This document shows positions 48,158 to 58,204 of a stretch of DNA of 64,000 bases, one piece after another. Where the stretch lies: assembly GCA_029255685.2 (NCBI GenBank), contig CM055311.2:53217048-53281047 (forward strand), given 5' to 3'. Under the pieces are notes generated by a model. The model had not been told where the DNA came from. It saw nothing but the letters and a program-made list of their open reading frames with translations, and searched no databases. Each line of letters starts with the position of its first letter. Within the stretch, counting starts at the first letter, position 1. The stretch is from Silene conica (Eukaryota > Streptophyta > Magnoliopsida > Caryophyllales > Caryophyllaceae). The position numbers and the translations under genes were made by a program.

Positions 48158-49549
48158 CAAGAAATAAGAATGAAATAAAAATTATGGTAAAAAGGATGCT
48201 AGGATGTTTGGGTAGTAAATGGCTATGATGGTGTAAATCCTAAGTCAACATGCAATGTATTGCAGTCGCGTAAGGGGTGTAACATATCCTTTCGGTCTAT
48301 GGTACCTAATAGCTCCTTTCGGCCTATGTTATTAGTTCCTAGGTCTCACAAATATTGGGTGTCAACAATATGGGTGATTCCTAAATTCTAGGTCACATAC
48401 CTTTCAGTCTTAAGTAACCTAGCCGTCTTAAAGCGTTAACCAATGCCCTTCCCGTATCTTGCAATCTTGGGTAAGTCATTACAAACATCCTACACGTCTC
48501 TTTTTAGTCTCATTATAGGTTGTTATGGTCGACGAAATAAAACAGTCTGAAAACGTACGCAGGATGGTCGACCGACCAGCTATTCCGGTCGACCGACCAA
48601 CCACTTCAGTCGACCGACCAGTGAAGCTGGTCGGCCGACCAAAGTCTGGTACAGGCAGAATCGGATATTACACCATCTACGCATATTTTACTCCCTATAT
48701 CCTAACATATGCAATTAGCTACTCATGGACATAGAAATAACAATAAAAACAGTAATAAACATGGAATTCATAGGAAGCATTAATCTAAACGTGTGATAAC
48801 AAAAGATAGCTTTGGGATTCTAAACTAAATCGGATGCTAATAATTCTATGAAACGATAATACATAAACTAAAATCAAGAGAATTACCGCAGAAGGAATTA
48901 GGGCAGAAGGAACAAAAGTTTTATTGAATCCCGTGGAAAGATTGAATGTATGCTAAGAATAATAATAATACTAGAGGAAACTTATCAGAAAATTAAAAGA
49001 TGATTATTGTAAAAACTAACAACTTGTCTCTGATAAAAACTCTATGTGGAACAGAATGCCTAACCCTAATCAAGGTAATTAGCTTAAGTAGGCGACAAAC
49101 ATAAGTTTTCTAATAACCTAATCTCGCGAATGGGCTTTTGCGGAAATTTCTGAATCTGCGCGCTGGTCGACCGACCAGGTGATGCGGTCGGTCGACCGAA
49201 TGTCGGGCTTGGTGGACTACTGATCTTAAGATAGCAGGTCTTCTGGTCGACCGACCAGGGTAGTCGGTCGGTCGACCAGTTTTCCTGTGTATCAGCCTCG
49301 ATTTCGTCTGAGTTTGACCTTTTGGTATTTGGTATGCGACTTGAGTTGACTTTTCCTTGTTCCTTGGTTATGCAAAAATCCGAGGGTAGAAATTTGGTAT
49401 AAAACCATCTCTTTTCCGCATAATTCTGCAAAAGAGCATAAAAACACGAAAGTAGACAATTGTTGGGAAATAAAGGCTAAAACATAATAAATGAGCGCTA
49501 AAATGCGTGTTAAAATAGATGTAAAACATCATAAAATAGACATGCATCA
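48158..49549 (-). repeat. LTR 5 of the chain (5' terminal LTR)
   Basis: Its left half matches the internal LTRs. From about 48790, and clearly from 49105 to 49549, it diverges (for example CATGCATCA in place of CACGCATCA, CTGTGTATCAG in place of CTCTGTATCAG). It lacks the U5 end and primer site, so this copy could not start reverse transcription. Confidence 0.85.
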
Positions 49550-49554
49550 ACTTG
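49550..49554. repeat. Target-site duplication ACTTG (right of the array)
   Basis: Pairs with 29174-29178. Confidence 0.93.
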
Positions 49555-49596
49555 TCATTATCAAAACATAAACATATATTAATATATTACTGAACA
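49555..49596 (-). repeat. Outer 42 bp of the SIRE-like 5' LTR
   Basis: TCATTATCAAAACATAAACA continues the LTR interrupted at 29178, matching TCATTATCAAAACATAGACA at 51487. It ends TACTGAACA, so the minus-strand LTR would start TGTTCAGTA. Confidence 0.75.
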
Positions 49597-50047
49597 AACT
49601 TATTCTTATAGGTTCTCATGGGCGTCGCATTCCTCGAGAACATGTCGTAAAAGATTGTTCTTTCTTTCCGAACATAGATCCCATATATTTGGAAAAACAA
49701 TAATCATTCATATAGATCTCATCTATTCGATAAACTTTTTATCATAAAGCTTGTGGCTATAAAATTCTCCAACTCTATCTTTCAAATAAATAAACTACTT
49801 ATTTGCAAAGATAGCCATTAGCCACAAGAGATTATTTAAGAAGGAGGATGATATGTCACAAAAATTTGTGACTTACGAAAGATTTATGAAAATTTGAACT
49901 TAAAACTTGATGGGTTTATAATAGATCTTACCTATAAATGTTATTTTAACGTCCCCTAGTTATGAGTTCTTGACTCAAAATTTATGATTGATATAATAAA
50001 TCAAAGCTCCTAGCTAGCTTTATGGATTTTCAATGATCTTACACTGA
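49597..50047. other. Unassigned stretch between two SIRE-like LTRs
   Basis: AT-rich, no gene or RNA recognised. It flanks the start of one SIRE-like element and the end of another. An AAGAAGGAGGATGATATGTC purine stretch near 49840 is the only notable word. Confidence 0.4.
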
Positions 50048-51546
50048 TGAAGAGTCTATTGATACAATATACTCAAGAAGGGGGGGGGGGGGGGGGGGGG
50101 TTGAATTGAGTATGCCTTCTTCTTAAATCTTCTTCGATGTGTGTATGGTTGTATGATGATCTTCGAGTAAAACAAATAATAAGAAGAGACACTATATTTT
50201 TGAAGTGGTTCAGTCTCACACTTTGAGACCTATGTCCACTATTCTCGATTAATAAAATTAGTACCAACTTTGGATTACAATTTTATCAACCCTACTCGTG
50301 CAACTTTGATGTTAGTCGCAACTCTATCTAGATACCGTTAATAAATATCTAGCTATGACAAATACCGTTAAATATTTGCCTTACAATGAGTACCGCTAAA
50401 TACTCGTTCTATCTTACGTTAATAAGATAAAGTCTTAGATGTTTCTTGATGTCACAATCTTGAATGAATAAGATCAATGCTTGAGCACTTGAATCTTGAA
50501 TCGGATATGACAATGAAAAGCTCGAACCTTGAAGAACACGATCGGCGGTTTCTCTCTCTCGATTTTCGTGAATATATGTATGTGTATGTCGTGTGTATTA
50601 ATGTGTCATGGTAGTCTATTTATATAGAATATATATCTAGGTAATTCAAACCCTAGATAATTTAGGAATATTACTTAAACTAGAATACTAGTCTTTTAGT
50701 AATACTATCTTAAATCTAATTTTAATATATTTAGGAAAGATTTAATAATATACTACAAGTATTATATAAGGAATCAATTTCCTAATTCATATTTAGGAAA
50801 GATCTTTATATAATAAACAATTAGTATCCTTATTAAAACAACTTCCTAAACCATGTCAAAGATAATAAAATATATTATCACAATATAATCTTAGTATGTT
50901 TAGGATATTAAATAAATACATAATATTTACTTAATTTAAATCCTACACGACTTATGGTAATCGTGACATGATACACGCTTCCCAAGGTCGTATTAAACCA
51001 CACTTCAATTATATTATTTGACAATTAAGATCATATAAAAATCCTTAGTTTATTTAGTAATAAATAATTATCTCATAAGAAAATTATTTATTCCTATTTA
51101 GCCAAAAGATATTTTATATAATCCTATTAAGATTAATAATTCCATATTAAAAATAGAATACCAATTAAACATTAATTGTGCATGACTATATTTGGAAACT
51201 AAAATCGTTTCAACCAAACACATATATTCCGACCATTTCTTCATAGTATAAGGTTATAGCTACGAGCTATAACTTGAATCAATCTTGTACTAAAGCTATA
51301 GTTGATATGTATAACTTTAGTTCAATAGGCGCGCTTGTGATCTTGTATCAATCTTCGACTTAGCCAATTCATTGACTAAAATACTTGAGTCTTTTATACT
51401 TGATGGATTAGATCTTGTTACTAACATTCTGTACACTTAGCACACGATTATACGCACGAGTATATAATATATACATAGCTAGACTTGTCATTATCAAAAC
51501 ATAGACATATATACTTAATATATATATTCGAATATATGGTTCCACA
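50048..51546 (-). repeat. Second SIRE-like LTR (3' LTR of a lost element)
   Basis: Ends are TGAAGAGTC (plus strand) and GGTTCCACA. It is homologous throughout to 27689-29178 but clearly diverged. A minus-strand purine tract AAAAAGGGGGAATT abuts it at 51547-51560, so it is a 3' LTR whose internal region has been lost beyond about 51640. It contains a 21-base G run at 50080-50100. Confidence 0.85.
50080..50100 (+). repeat. 21-base G homopolymer
   Basis: Uninterrupted G run. The homologous site in the other SIRE-like LTR (near 27734) reads AAGAAAGAGGGG. The length may be uncertain because such runs are hard to sequence. Confidence 0.85.
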
Positions 51547-51560
51547 AATTCCCCCTTTTT
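51547..51560 (-). promoter_or_regulatory. Polypurine tract of the second SIRE-like element
   Basis: AAAAAGGGGGAATT on the minus strand, directly upstream of the LTR. Confidence 0.88.
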
Positions 51561-51854
51561 GATGATGGCAAGTCTCTCTTAGATTTTGTGTCTAAGTGTA
51601 TGTTCCCCCTCAATATAATAAGGGTTATACTCATTCATATACATGATTTACTCAATTATCTACGTAAATGACCAATATACCCTTATCATTTTAACACCCA
51701 CATTTCCCAGTTTGATAAAATCCTCTCAACCTACTAATCTACAATCCAATTCCATCCAAACCACCAGCGTCTCCACCGCCGCCTCCCCTTCCCACACCAA
51801 CAATATTACCAGACCACCCTCTCACTGAAACAACCCACCGATGATAACAACCTG
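51561..51854. other. Remnant of SIRE-like 3' region, then unassigned DNA
   Basis: 51561-51640 continues the element's 3' region. 51641-51854 is C/A-rich with a short frame (51643-51828) that includes TTSVSTAASPSHTNN. It has the look of a gene leader, but nothing supports a gene. Confidence 0.4.
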
Positions 51855-52260
51855 CACTAGTACAAAAACACCCTATTGCGTCCGTTCTATATGACTTATT
51901 GCGTCGGTTCTTACTTGACGTATTTGGAGGTGACGTTTATTGAAACGTCAGTTCTGAAACTGACGCAAAAAACAGCCATTTGCATCAGTTCTTAGAATAC
52001 AACCGATGCATTTGATGTATCATTTGCATCAGTTTTTATAATACAACGGATGCAAATGCTAGAAGAACCGACGCAAATATCTTAGTTTTTGCATCAGTTT
52101 TCCAGTAACTGATGTATTTGATAAGCTATTTTAGAGCCATGTAGAGTGTTATATGCGTCAGTTATGACTGGAACTGACTCTTTTGCTCTTATTTTTTGCA
52201 TCAGTTATATCTTAGAACCGACTCTTTTGCTCTTCTGTTTTTTAAAAAAATATAAAAATT
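51855..52260 (+). mobile_element. CACTA (En/Spm-type) transposon terminus
   Basis: Begins CACTAGTACAAAAACACC, the standard CACTA terminal inverted repeat with its CACTA core. Subterminal repeats follow: variants of TTTGCATCAGTT, ACCGATGCA and GACGCAAA in both orientations through about 52240, the expected transposase-binding region. The three bases before it are CTG. The matching right-hand TACTAGTG end is not found in this window, so the element either runs past the edge or has lost that end. Confidence 0.8.
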
Positions 52261-52521
52261 CGCTACCAAAATTTCGGTAGCACCAACCCATAAAACTGAT
52301 ACCCAAAAATTTAAAACCACCTACATCAAGATATCCAAACAAAGGACATTACATTTCATTCGATCAACGTTTCATATACAATCCAAAGTACAAATAATCC
52401 CACAAACGTCTTAGTGTTACTAAGCTAATCTATACTAAATGTTTTCTAAACATCTAGTAAAGTTACATAAAACTATATATCAATCCAAACTCAATGCCAC
52501 AAACCTAATCCGTATATTAAC
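52261..52521. other. Unassigned stretch, possibly intron of the gene fragment
   Basis: AT-rich without a frame. It follows the CACTA subterminal repeats and precedes the last citrate synthase exon, whose donor site opens into it. Confidence 0.4.
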
Positions 52522-52737
52522 CTGGGACAGAAGACCGGCTACGTAAATCTGCTGACAATGCATCCACTTGATCTTTGCTGGGTACCTACATAATCATATA
52601 AAGCATGAAGAACATAAATAATATAAATTGAGAAGATTTTTTTCAGATATATTCCGATGTTAGATTGAAGCGGACATATATCAAAGAAGGCCTTGGGAAT
52701 ATAATACCGATCCTACTGGCACTCAGCAATCCCAGCC

Positions 52738-52920
52738 GTGAAACATAGAGGCACATGACGTGTGATAGAAATGCTAATTAAAATTACACTTCCCCATTCA
52801 AAATTTCAGTTAAGAATATGGCCTTTTATTAAGAAAATTTATCAGTCCGAAAAAGTCTCCTGCCTGAGAGAACTAGGGGAAAACCTTCAGCTTCGTACCC
52901 TCCATGTCAAATATTAAAAA
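52738..52920. repeat. Intronic segmental duplication, copy 1
   Basis: Starts TGAAACATAGAGGCACATGA. Repeats at 53429-53612, an offset of about 691 bp, with around 10% differences and small indels. Confidence 0.88.
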
Positions 52921-53116
52921 CTGAAACCAGTCTGCTATCAGCGCTAAAATCAGAAAAAAGACAAAAGAAATGGCCCTAAAAAGACGATTAAAATAACTAT
53001 AAAGCTTCTTTTAATATATGCTACTGCAACTGCGAAAACTGCCAGCACATTGATTTCAAACACTGACCTAAAGTCATTCATTATCAAAAGTTAAAGAGTG
53101 AAAGGTTTCAGTTTAC

Positions 53117-53286
53117 CTTAGCCATGATATCTCTACCAGAATGAGAGCCACAGAATAATTGATGATAAGATGCAGTGGTTAATACAGGAGCACACGACTC
53201 ACGCAACCGATAATTGTTCAATTCCTTGAAATCCGATAAAACCCTCTCAAAAACATAAGATAAACTACTAGACTCAATTAGATAAT
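53117..53286 (-). pseudogene. Unrecognised exon inside the citrate synthase intron
   Basis: A 170-base segment bounded by TTGTTGCAG and a GTAAAC donor stays open for 56 codons in one frame (YLIESSSLSYVFERVLSDFK near its start, ASYHQLFCGSHSGRDIMAK at its end). The composition looks protein-like. It does not belong to citrate synthase at this position. It lies between the two copies of the 691-bp-offset duplication, so it may have come with that rearrangement. I do not recognise the family. Confidence 0.35.
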
Positions 53287-53428
53287 CTGCAACAATTAAC
53301 TGTTTCCTTCACAATCAGATTTTGCCTAACTTATAACATGTTAAATAATCACACATTAGTCTAGCATTTCTCTGCCGTTCTACCATAATCAAACCAAGAT
53401 TTCAGACTTCCAAGCATCACTTTCACTT

Positions 53429-53612
53429 GAAACATAGAGGCACATGACGTGTGATAGAACTGCTAATTAAAATTACACTTCCCGATTCAAAATTTCACTT
53501 AAGAATATGGCCTTTTATAAAGAAAATTGATCAATAAGTCCGAAAAAAAAGTCTTTCGCCTAAGATAACTAGGGGAGAACCTTAAGCATCGTACCCTCAA
53601 TGTCAAATGTTA
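53429..53612. repeat. Intronic segmental duplication, copy 2
   Basis: Pairs with 52738-52920. Confidence 0.88.
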
Positions 53613-54244
53613 AATAAATTAAGTTAGCATCACTAAGTATTCGACTAAATCTACTCTAGAAATATAAAACCCTTAACTAGTAAGGAGTTGCTTACATTTC
53701 CCGTCAAAAGTAGCCAAAGAAGACCTTCAGGTAATGGCTCACCACCTGGCTTGGCAGCAGGTAAGAGCTTCTGACACTTAAGGATCGACAAACCCCTAAA
53801 CCTAATACCCTGAAAATAAACATAACATTATCGATATGATAAAATGTAAATAAAGAATTCTCAGTCATTTTGGGAAAATTTGCACCATGTAAGAGAAGTA
53901 ACAAACCTCTTCTTGATCAAGTAAAGAAGTTCCCCAAAGCAAACCCGCCATTCCTCTTATTCCACCAAGAACCTATGAATTGAAAAGCAAACTCAGGAGA
54001 ACAATTTCATTTGATCGTATATTATTTCCAGAAAGTTCAAATGTGGTCTCAAAAAAATAATTCAGATGCCACACCAAAGTTACAGTATTCTGTTGATTGT
54101 CTGTATTACAGAAAGATGAGCGGAATAAAAAAAAGTTGATTAAGCGATAAGTTCATACCATGTCCACATTAATGTTCCCAAGCTGAACATTTCCATGCGA
54201 ATACAGCCCATTTTCATAAAGTTATCAAACAGCGGTGTCAACAA

Positions 54245-54480
54245 AATAAGGTGCACCGGATAAAGGATATGGAGGGAAGGATCCATACTGAACCCCAAGG
54301 GATACAAGATGCTTTTATTGAGCATTACAAATCACTGCTGGGATGTAATACCATGACTGATAGGGTGAGACAAGAAGTTATATTGAAGGGACGACCGTGC
54401 TGCAACACTATCCATAAGGATATCCTAACCTCCGTGGTGACAGATAAAGAGATTAGAGATATCGTGTTTTCTATCCCTAA
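54245..54480 (+). pseudogene. LINE (L1-type) reverse transcriptase fragment, left part
   Basis: The frame from 54251 reads RIKDMEGRIHTEP, FIEHYKSLLG and TDKEIRDIVFSIPN, the stretch just upstream of the PGPDG block in plant L1 ORF2 proteins. It is cut at 54480 by the Helitron-like block and resumes at 62561 in the same frame. It joins the citrate synthase fragment directly on its left. Confidence 0.8.
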
Positions 54481-54757
54481 CTAGATTTCATGCCCGGGCG
54501 TTGCCCGGGTAATATCTTGACATGTTTCAAAGTAATTATCGTAACAGTTAATCTTCTAAAAATACGTAGTATAATAGGCATATATAGAGAATAATTCAAG
54601 TATGATTATTTTTTGGCTCATGCCAAGGCGTTGCCCGGGTAATATATTTTCATGATTTCAAATTAATTATCGTAACAGTTAATCTTCTAAAAATACTTAG
54701 TATAATAGACATATATAGAGAATAATTCAACTTTGATAATTTTTTATGGCTAATGAA
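54481..54757 (-). repeat. Local duplication of the unit A 3' end
   Basis: The terminal ~135 bp occur twice in tandem, with GGCGTTGCCCGGGTAATAT at 54497 and again near 54632, each followed by TAATCTTCTAAAAATAC. The inner hairpin is decayed (CCAAGGCGTTGCCCGGG). Confidence 0.82.
54493..54509 (-). terminator. Helitron 3' terminal hairpin, unit A
   Basis: CCCGGGCGTTGCCCGGG, a 7-bp stem with a 3-base loop. In Helitrons this structure marks the end of strand transfer. Confidence 0.8.
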
Positions 54758-55599
54758 ACATCAGATGTATCATCATCAATGGAACAATATGGAACGTTGA
54801 AAGTGCATGAAATTCCAATGGAAACGGAAACATGTACCTTCGATTCAATGGTCTTGGAAAGACACCTACATATTACACATCACCCTCAAAATAATTTTTT
54901 AAGCACATATATTGTTGGATTAATTGATAGAAATATTCTGAACTATAAGTGAACGGCTCAAAATACTATAAACTTTATTTTAACTACCAATATAACCAAC
55001 TAATGCCCTCATTTGCTTTGAATAGAATTTGTTGTTTTGTTAACTTATCGTAGCATGTTTTAATGGTGTGATTAGGTGAATAGATTAACACAGAAGTAAA
55101 AAGAGAAAGACGGTTAGAGAAGGGTTAGAAATTTCTTCACTTATTTAGCAGTTAGCAGTAATATATTACTTCCTCCATTCTTTTTATATCACCCCATTTC
55201 TTTATACACGTTTGCCGATATTCATTTTGTTTTGATTATATCTTTAGCTACATTTTACTAAAAATTATAAAAGTTTGATATTCTTAATCCTCTTATCAAG
55301 ACAATCCAAAAAAGATCTCACGTGAATATATTTCCGTGAACGGATTGAGAGAAAACTGACGTTGAATATTGGATTGTGAATAGTGTCCAAAAGGGAAATG
55401 GGGGTGACATAAAAAGAATGGGGAAAGTATAATAAAAGAGAATAAGAGCATTAGTTGATTATATTGGTAGTTAAAATAGAATTTGAGCTATTTTGAGTAA
55501 GACGCACATAGTTCGGAGTATTCTTATCAATTAATATTATAGTGTTATAATAACTTGTATACTTTTCATTTGAGCATCATCTTAAAGAAATTTTTTTAT

Positions 55600-56640
55600 C
55601 CAATATTTCTAATATATGAAAATAGTTGAAGCTCGTACTCTTTTAACATTAACTCGTATATTTTTACATTAGATCGTATTCTTTTTACTTTAGCACATAT
55701 TCTTATTTTAATAGCTCGTATTCTTATCTTATTAGCTCGTATACTTTTTACATTAGCTCGTATTCTTATCTTATATTAATAGCTCGTATTTTTATCTCCC
55801 GTATTCTTCTTACATTAGGTGGTATTCTTTTTATATTAGTCCATATTCTTATATGCTCATATTTGTAAGTTCGTGATCCTCTTATATGCTCGTATGTTAT
55901 TTTTACATTAGCTCGTATTCTTATCTTAATAGCTCGTATATTTTTACATCAGCTCGTATTCTTAATTAACTTAATAGCTCTATTAGGGTCGCATTCTTGC
56001 GTTAATAACTCGCGTTCTTATGTGCTCGTATTTTTTAGGTCTTGATTCTCTTAAGTTCTTATTCCGTTTACATTAGCTCGTATTTCTTATATATTCGTAT
56101 TTTGTAGCTCGTATTCTTTTAATTATACCACGTAATCTTAAGTGCTTATTATATCATGAAACTTGACGTCTTCCAATTCTGGTTCTATTTTTTTTACCTC
56201 GAGAAGTGTTTCAATTAGCTCGTGTTTTCGTTTTATGTTTACATTAGCTTGTATTCTCATATTAATAGGTCGTATTCTTATGTTCTCGTATATTTAAGTT
56301 CGCGATCCTTTTAATCTCGTATTCGTATTCATTTGTGCTAATATTTTGAAGCTCGTCTAATCTTAATAGCTCGTATTGTTTCTTCATTAGCCCGTATTCA
56401 TTTGTGCTCGTATTTTAAAGCTCGTCTTATCTTAATAACTCGTATTGTTTTTACATTAGCTCGTATTCTTAGCTCAATTGCTCGTATTCATTTTATATTA
56501 GTTCGTATTCTTAGGTTAATAACTCGCATTCTTCAATGCTCGTATTTTTTAGTTCGTGATTCTCTTAAACTCTTATTCTTTTTACATTTGCTCATATTCT
56601 TATCTGTTCGTATTATATAGCTCGTATTTTTAATTATACC
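55600..56640. repeat. CTCGTATTCTTA minisatellite, unit A
   Basis: Dozens of degenerate copies, about 20-35 bp apart, of TTAGCTCGTATTCTTATCTT and variants with TTTTTACA. Open frames across it (such as 56402-56620) are by-products. Confidence 0.85.
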
Positions 56641-56815
56641 TCATAAACTTAAGTGCTTAATATATTCATCAATACAACTATTTATGCTTTTAGTTAAATA
56701 AGAGAGGCTTAATATATTCATCAATACATCTATTTATACTTTTAATTAAATAAGAGAAGGGAAACAATAAAATATACCATAACTCTACGTCTCTACGGTA
56801 GTCAAAACTCTTAGT

Positions 56816-57510
56816 TTACAATCAATTTATTACTATTTAATTATCTTTTTATTTATATACTTAATTTATTTAACTAAAGTAATAGCCAATGTAATTCTCT
56901 AAAAACAATAATTATCCAACTGATATTTTATTACTATTTAATTATCTTTTTAATTATATACCTAATTTATTTAACAAAAGTAATAGGAAATGAAAGCTCT
57001 ATAACAATAGCCAATGAAATCAATTATTTTATTAACTAATTCAATAATTATCCAACTGATATTTTATTACTATTTAATTATCATTTTTTTATATACTTAA
57101 TTTATTTAATCAAAGTAATAGCTAATGTAATCGCTCTATAAATAATAATTATAAAATTGATATTTTATTACTATTTAATTATTTTTTTATTTATATAGTT
57201 AATTTATTTAACCGAAGTAATAGCCACTGAAAGTGTTCTAAAACAATAGTCAATGAAATCAATTATTTTATTAACTAATTCAATAATTATCCAACTGATA
57301 TTTTATTACTATTTAATTATCTTTTTTTATATACTTAATTTATTTAACCGAAATAATAGCCAATGTAATTACTCTCTAAAAACAATAATTATTCAACCGA
57401 TATTTTATTACTATTTAATTATCTTTTTATTTATATAGTTAATTTATTTAATCAAAATAATAGCCAATGAAATTGCTCTAAAACAATAACCAATGAAATC
57501 GCTTGAAAAT
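56816..57510. repeat. AT-rich tandem array, unit A
   Basis: Five or more copies, 100-140 bp apart, of GATATTTTATTACTATTTAA followed by TTTATTTATATACTTAATTT and AGTAATAGCCAATGAAAT. The last word also occurs next to the 5' terminus of the units. Confidence 0.82.
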
Positions 57511-57624
57511 TTTCTCTCTTAACTATAATTATTAATTATTAAAACTTATTAATGTTGTTAGAAGAATAATTGGAAGTATGGAACAACTACAATTCTATAG
57601 AAACACACAATCATCAATATGTCT

Positions 57625-57665
57625 TACCTGTGACGAATATTTGTGACGGATATATTCGTCACAAG
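57625..57665. repeat. Imperfect hairpin GTGACGAATAT/ATATTCGTCAC
   Basis: Near-palindromic segment with a central GTGACGG. It could be an inverted-repeat end of a small element, but no second end was identified. Confidence 0.4.
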
Positions 57666-58022
57666 TTTATAACGGGTCAAGTATCACCCACATGATAGAT
57701 AAGACAAAAAGTAAAATGCATCGAGAACCACAAAAAAGTGTCTTTATTTTCGAATGTGGGTTTTATTTGACGCGTCACAAGTTTTTTATGGAAGTTTAAC
57801 TTTTTATAAAAATAAATTAATGAAAAATACAAAATAGTCTACGTCCTAATCCTAAATTTTACTACCTAAACAGAAACTTTTTACATGAATTCAAACACAA
57901 GTTTGGTAAATATAATCAACTTAAGAGTTCTCTTAGAATTCTAATCCTAAAATTAACTATTATCTTTTTATAAGTCCTACAAATTCTAGTAATGAGTTAG
58001 TTGTTATCCGTAAATTCTAACT

Positions 58023-58204
58023 ACACAAATTCTATCTCAATTACTTAATTAATAAATACTCGTATTTGCAAACTCTTACTTTTTATTTTTATTTTTTTAT
58101 TTATACATTTAAATACACAAATTCTATCTCAATGACTTAATTAATAAATACTTGTATTTGCAAACTCTTACTTTTTATTTTTATTTTTTTATTTATACAT
58201 TTAA
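58023..58204. repeat. 91-bp tandem duplication
   Basis: TACACAAATTCTATCTCAAT and the following sequence occur at 58023-58113 and 58114-58204, with two or three mismatches. Confidence 0.9.

Larger units (their letters stand above)
29179..49549 (-). mobile_element. LARD-like LTR element amplified into a 20.4-kb tandem chain
   Basis: Five LTRs alternate with four internal regions, all minus strand, with a period of exactly 4703 bp between the LTR outer ends at 30737, 35440, 40143, 44846 and 49549. One ACTTG duplication brackets the whole chain. Each LTR begins TGATGCGTGTCTATTTTATG on the minus strand after a purine tract (GGTTTGGGGAATT). Each internal region holds one gag-like frame and no protease, integrase or reverse transcriptase, so the element is non-autonomous. 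Units are nearly identical. Only the outer halves of the first and last LTR diverge, which points to growth by unequal recombination between LTRs. Confidence 0.9.
7561..49596 (-). mobile_element. SIRE-like Copia element, interrupted and truncated
   Basis: Minus-strand element whose pieces are, in transcription order: 5' LTR 49596-49555 and 29178-27689, primer site 27688-27673, gag 27592-25526, then end of gag, protease and integrase 9226-7561. Reverse transcriptase, RNase H and the 3' LTR are missing at the left end. Two later insertions separate the pieces: the LARD-like array (29179-49549) and the plus-strand Copia (9227-25520). The gag reading frame runs straight across the Copia insertion point once the insert and one target-duplication copy are set aside, which proves the pieces belong together. 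A gag with a long coiled-coil region and a CGYLDSGCSRHMTG protease fit the SIRE lineage. Confidence 0.85.
52522..54215 (-). pseudogene. Citrate synthase gene fragment, four exons (mitochondrial type)
   Basis: Citrate synthase condenses acetyl-CoA and oxaloacetate in the first step of the citric acid cycle. Four consecutive exons are present, minus strand: 54215-54159 (SHGNVQLGNINVDM), 53972-53907 (VLGGIRGMAGLLWGTSLLD), 53809-53696 ([22 protein letters not shown]) and 52585-52522 (VPSKDQVDALSADLRSRSS). All visible acceptors end in AG, all donors start GT, and phases agree. Only this N-terminal third survives. The first exon is truncated by a LINE fragment, no exon follows the fourth, and the catalytic His and Asp regions are absent. 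Changes from the family include Asn for Lys in LLTGN. It is a captured or broken copy, not a working gene. Confidence 0.88.

Noticed and set aside
51643..51828. Start of a host gene with a Pro/Ser-rich leader
   Set aside because: No promoter, splice site or domain; the frame ends just before the CACTA terminus.
56402..56620. Small repetitive proteins across the CTCGTATTCTTA arrays (also 58664-58905, 59330-59512, 60025-60357)
   Set aside because: The Ser/Tyr/Leu-rich peptides are direct translations of the minisatellite.
55600..56640. CRISPR-like array
   Set aside because: Units are degenerate, spacing is irregular, there are no unique spacers or cas genes, and the context is a plant transposon.
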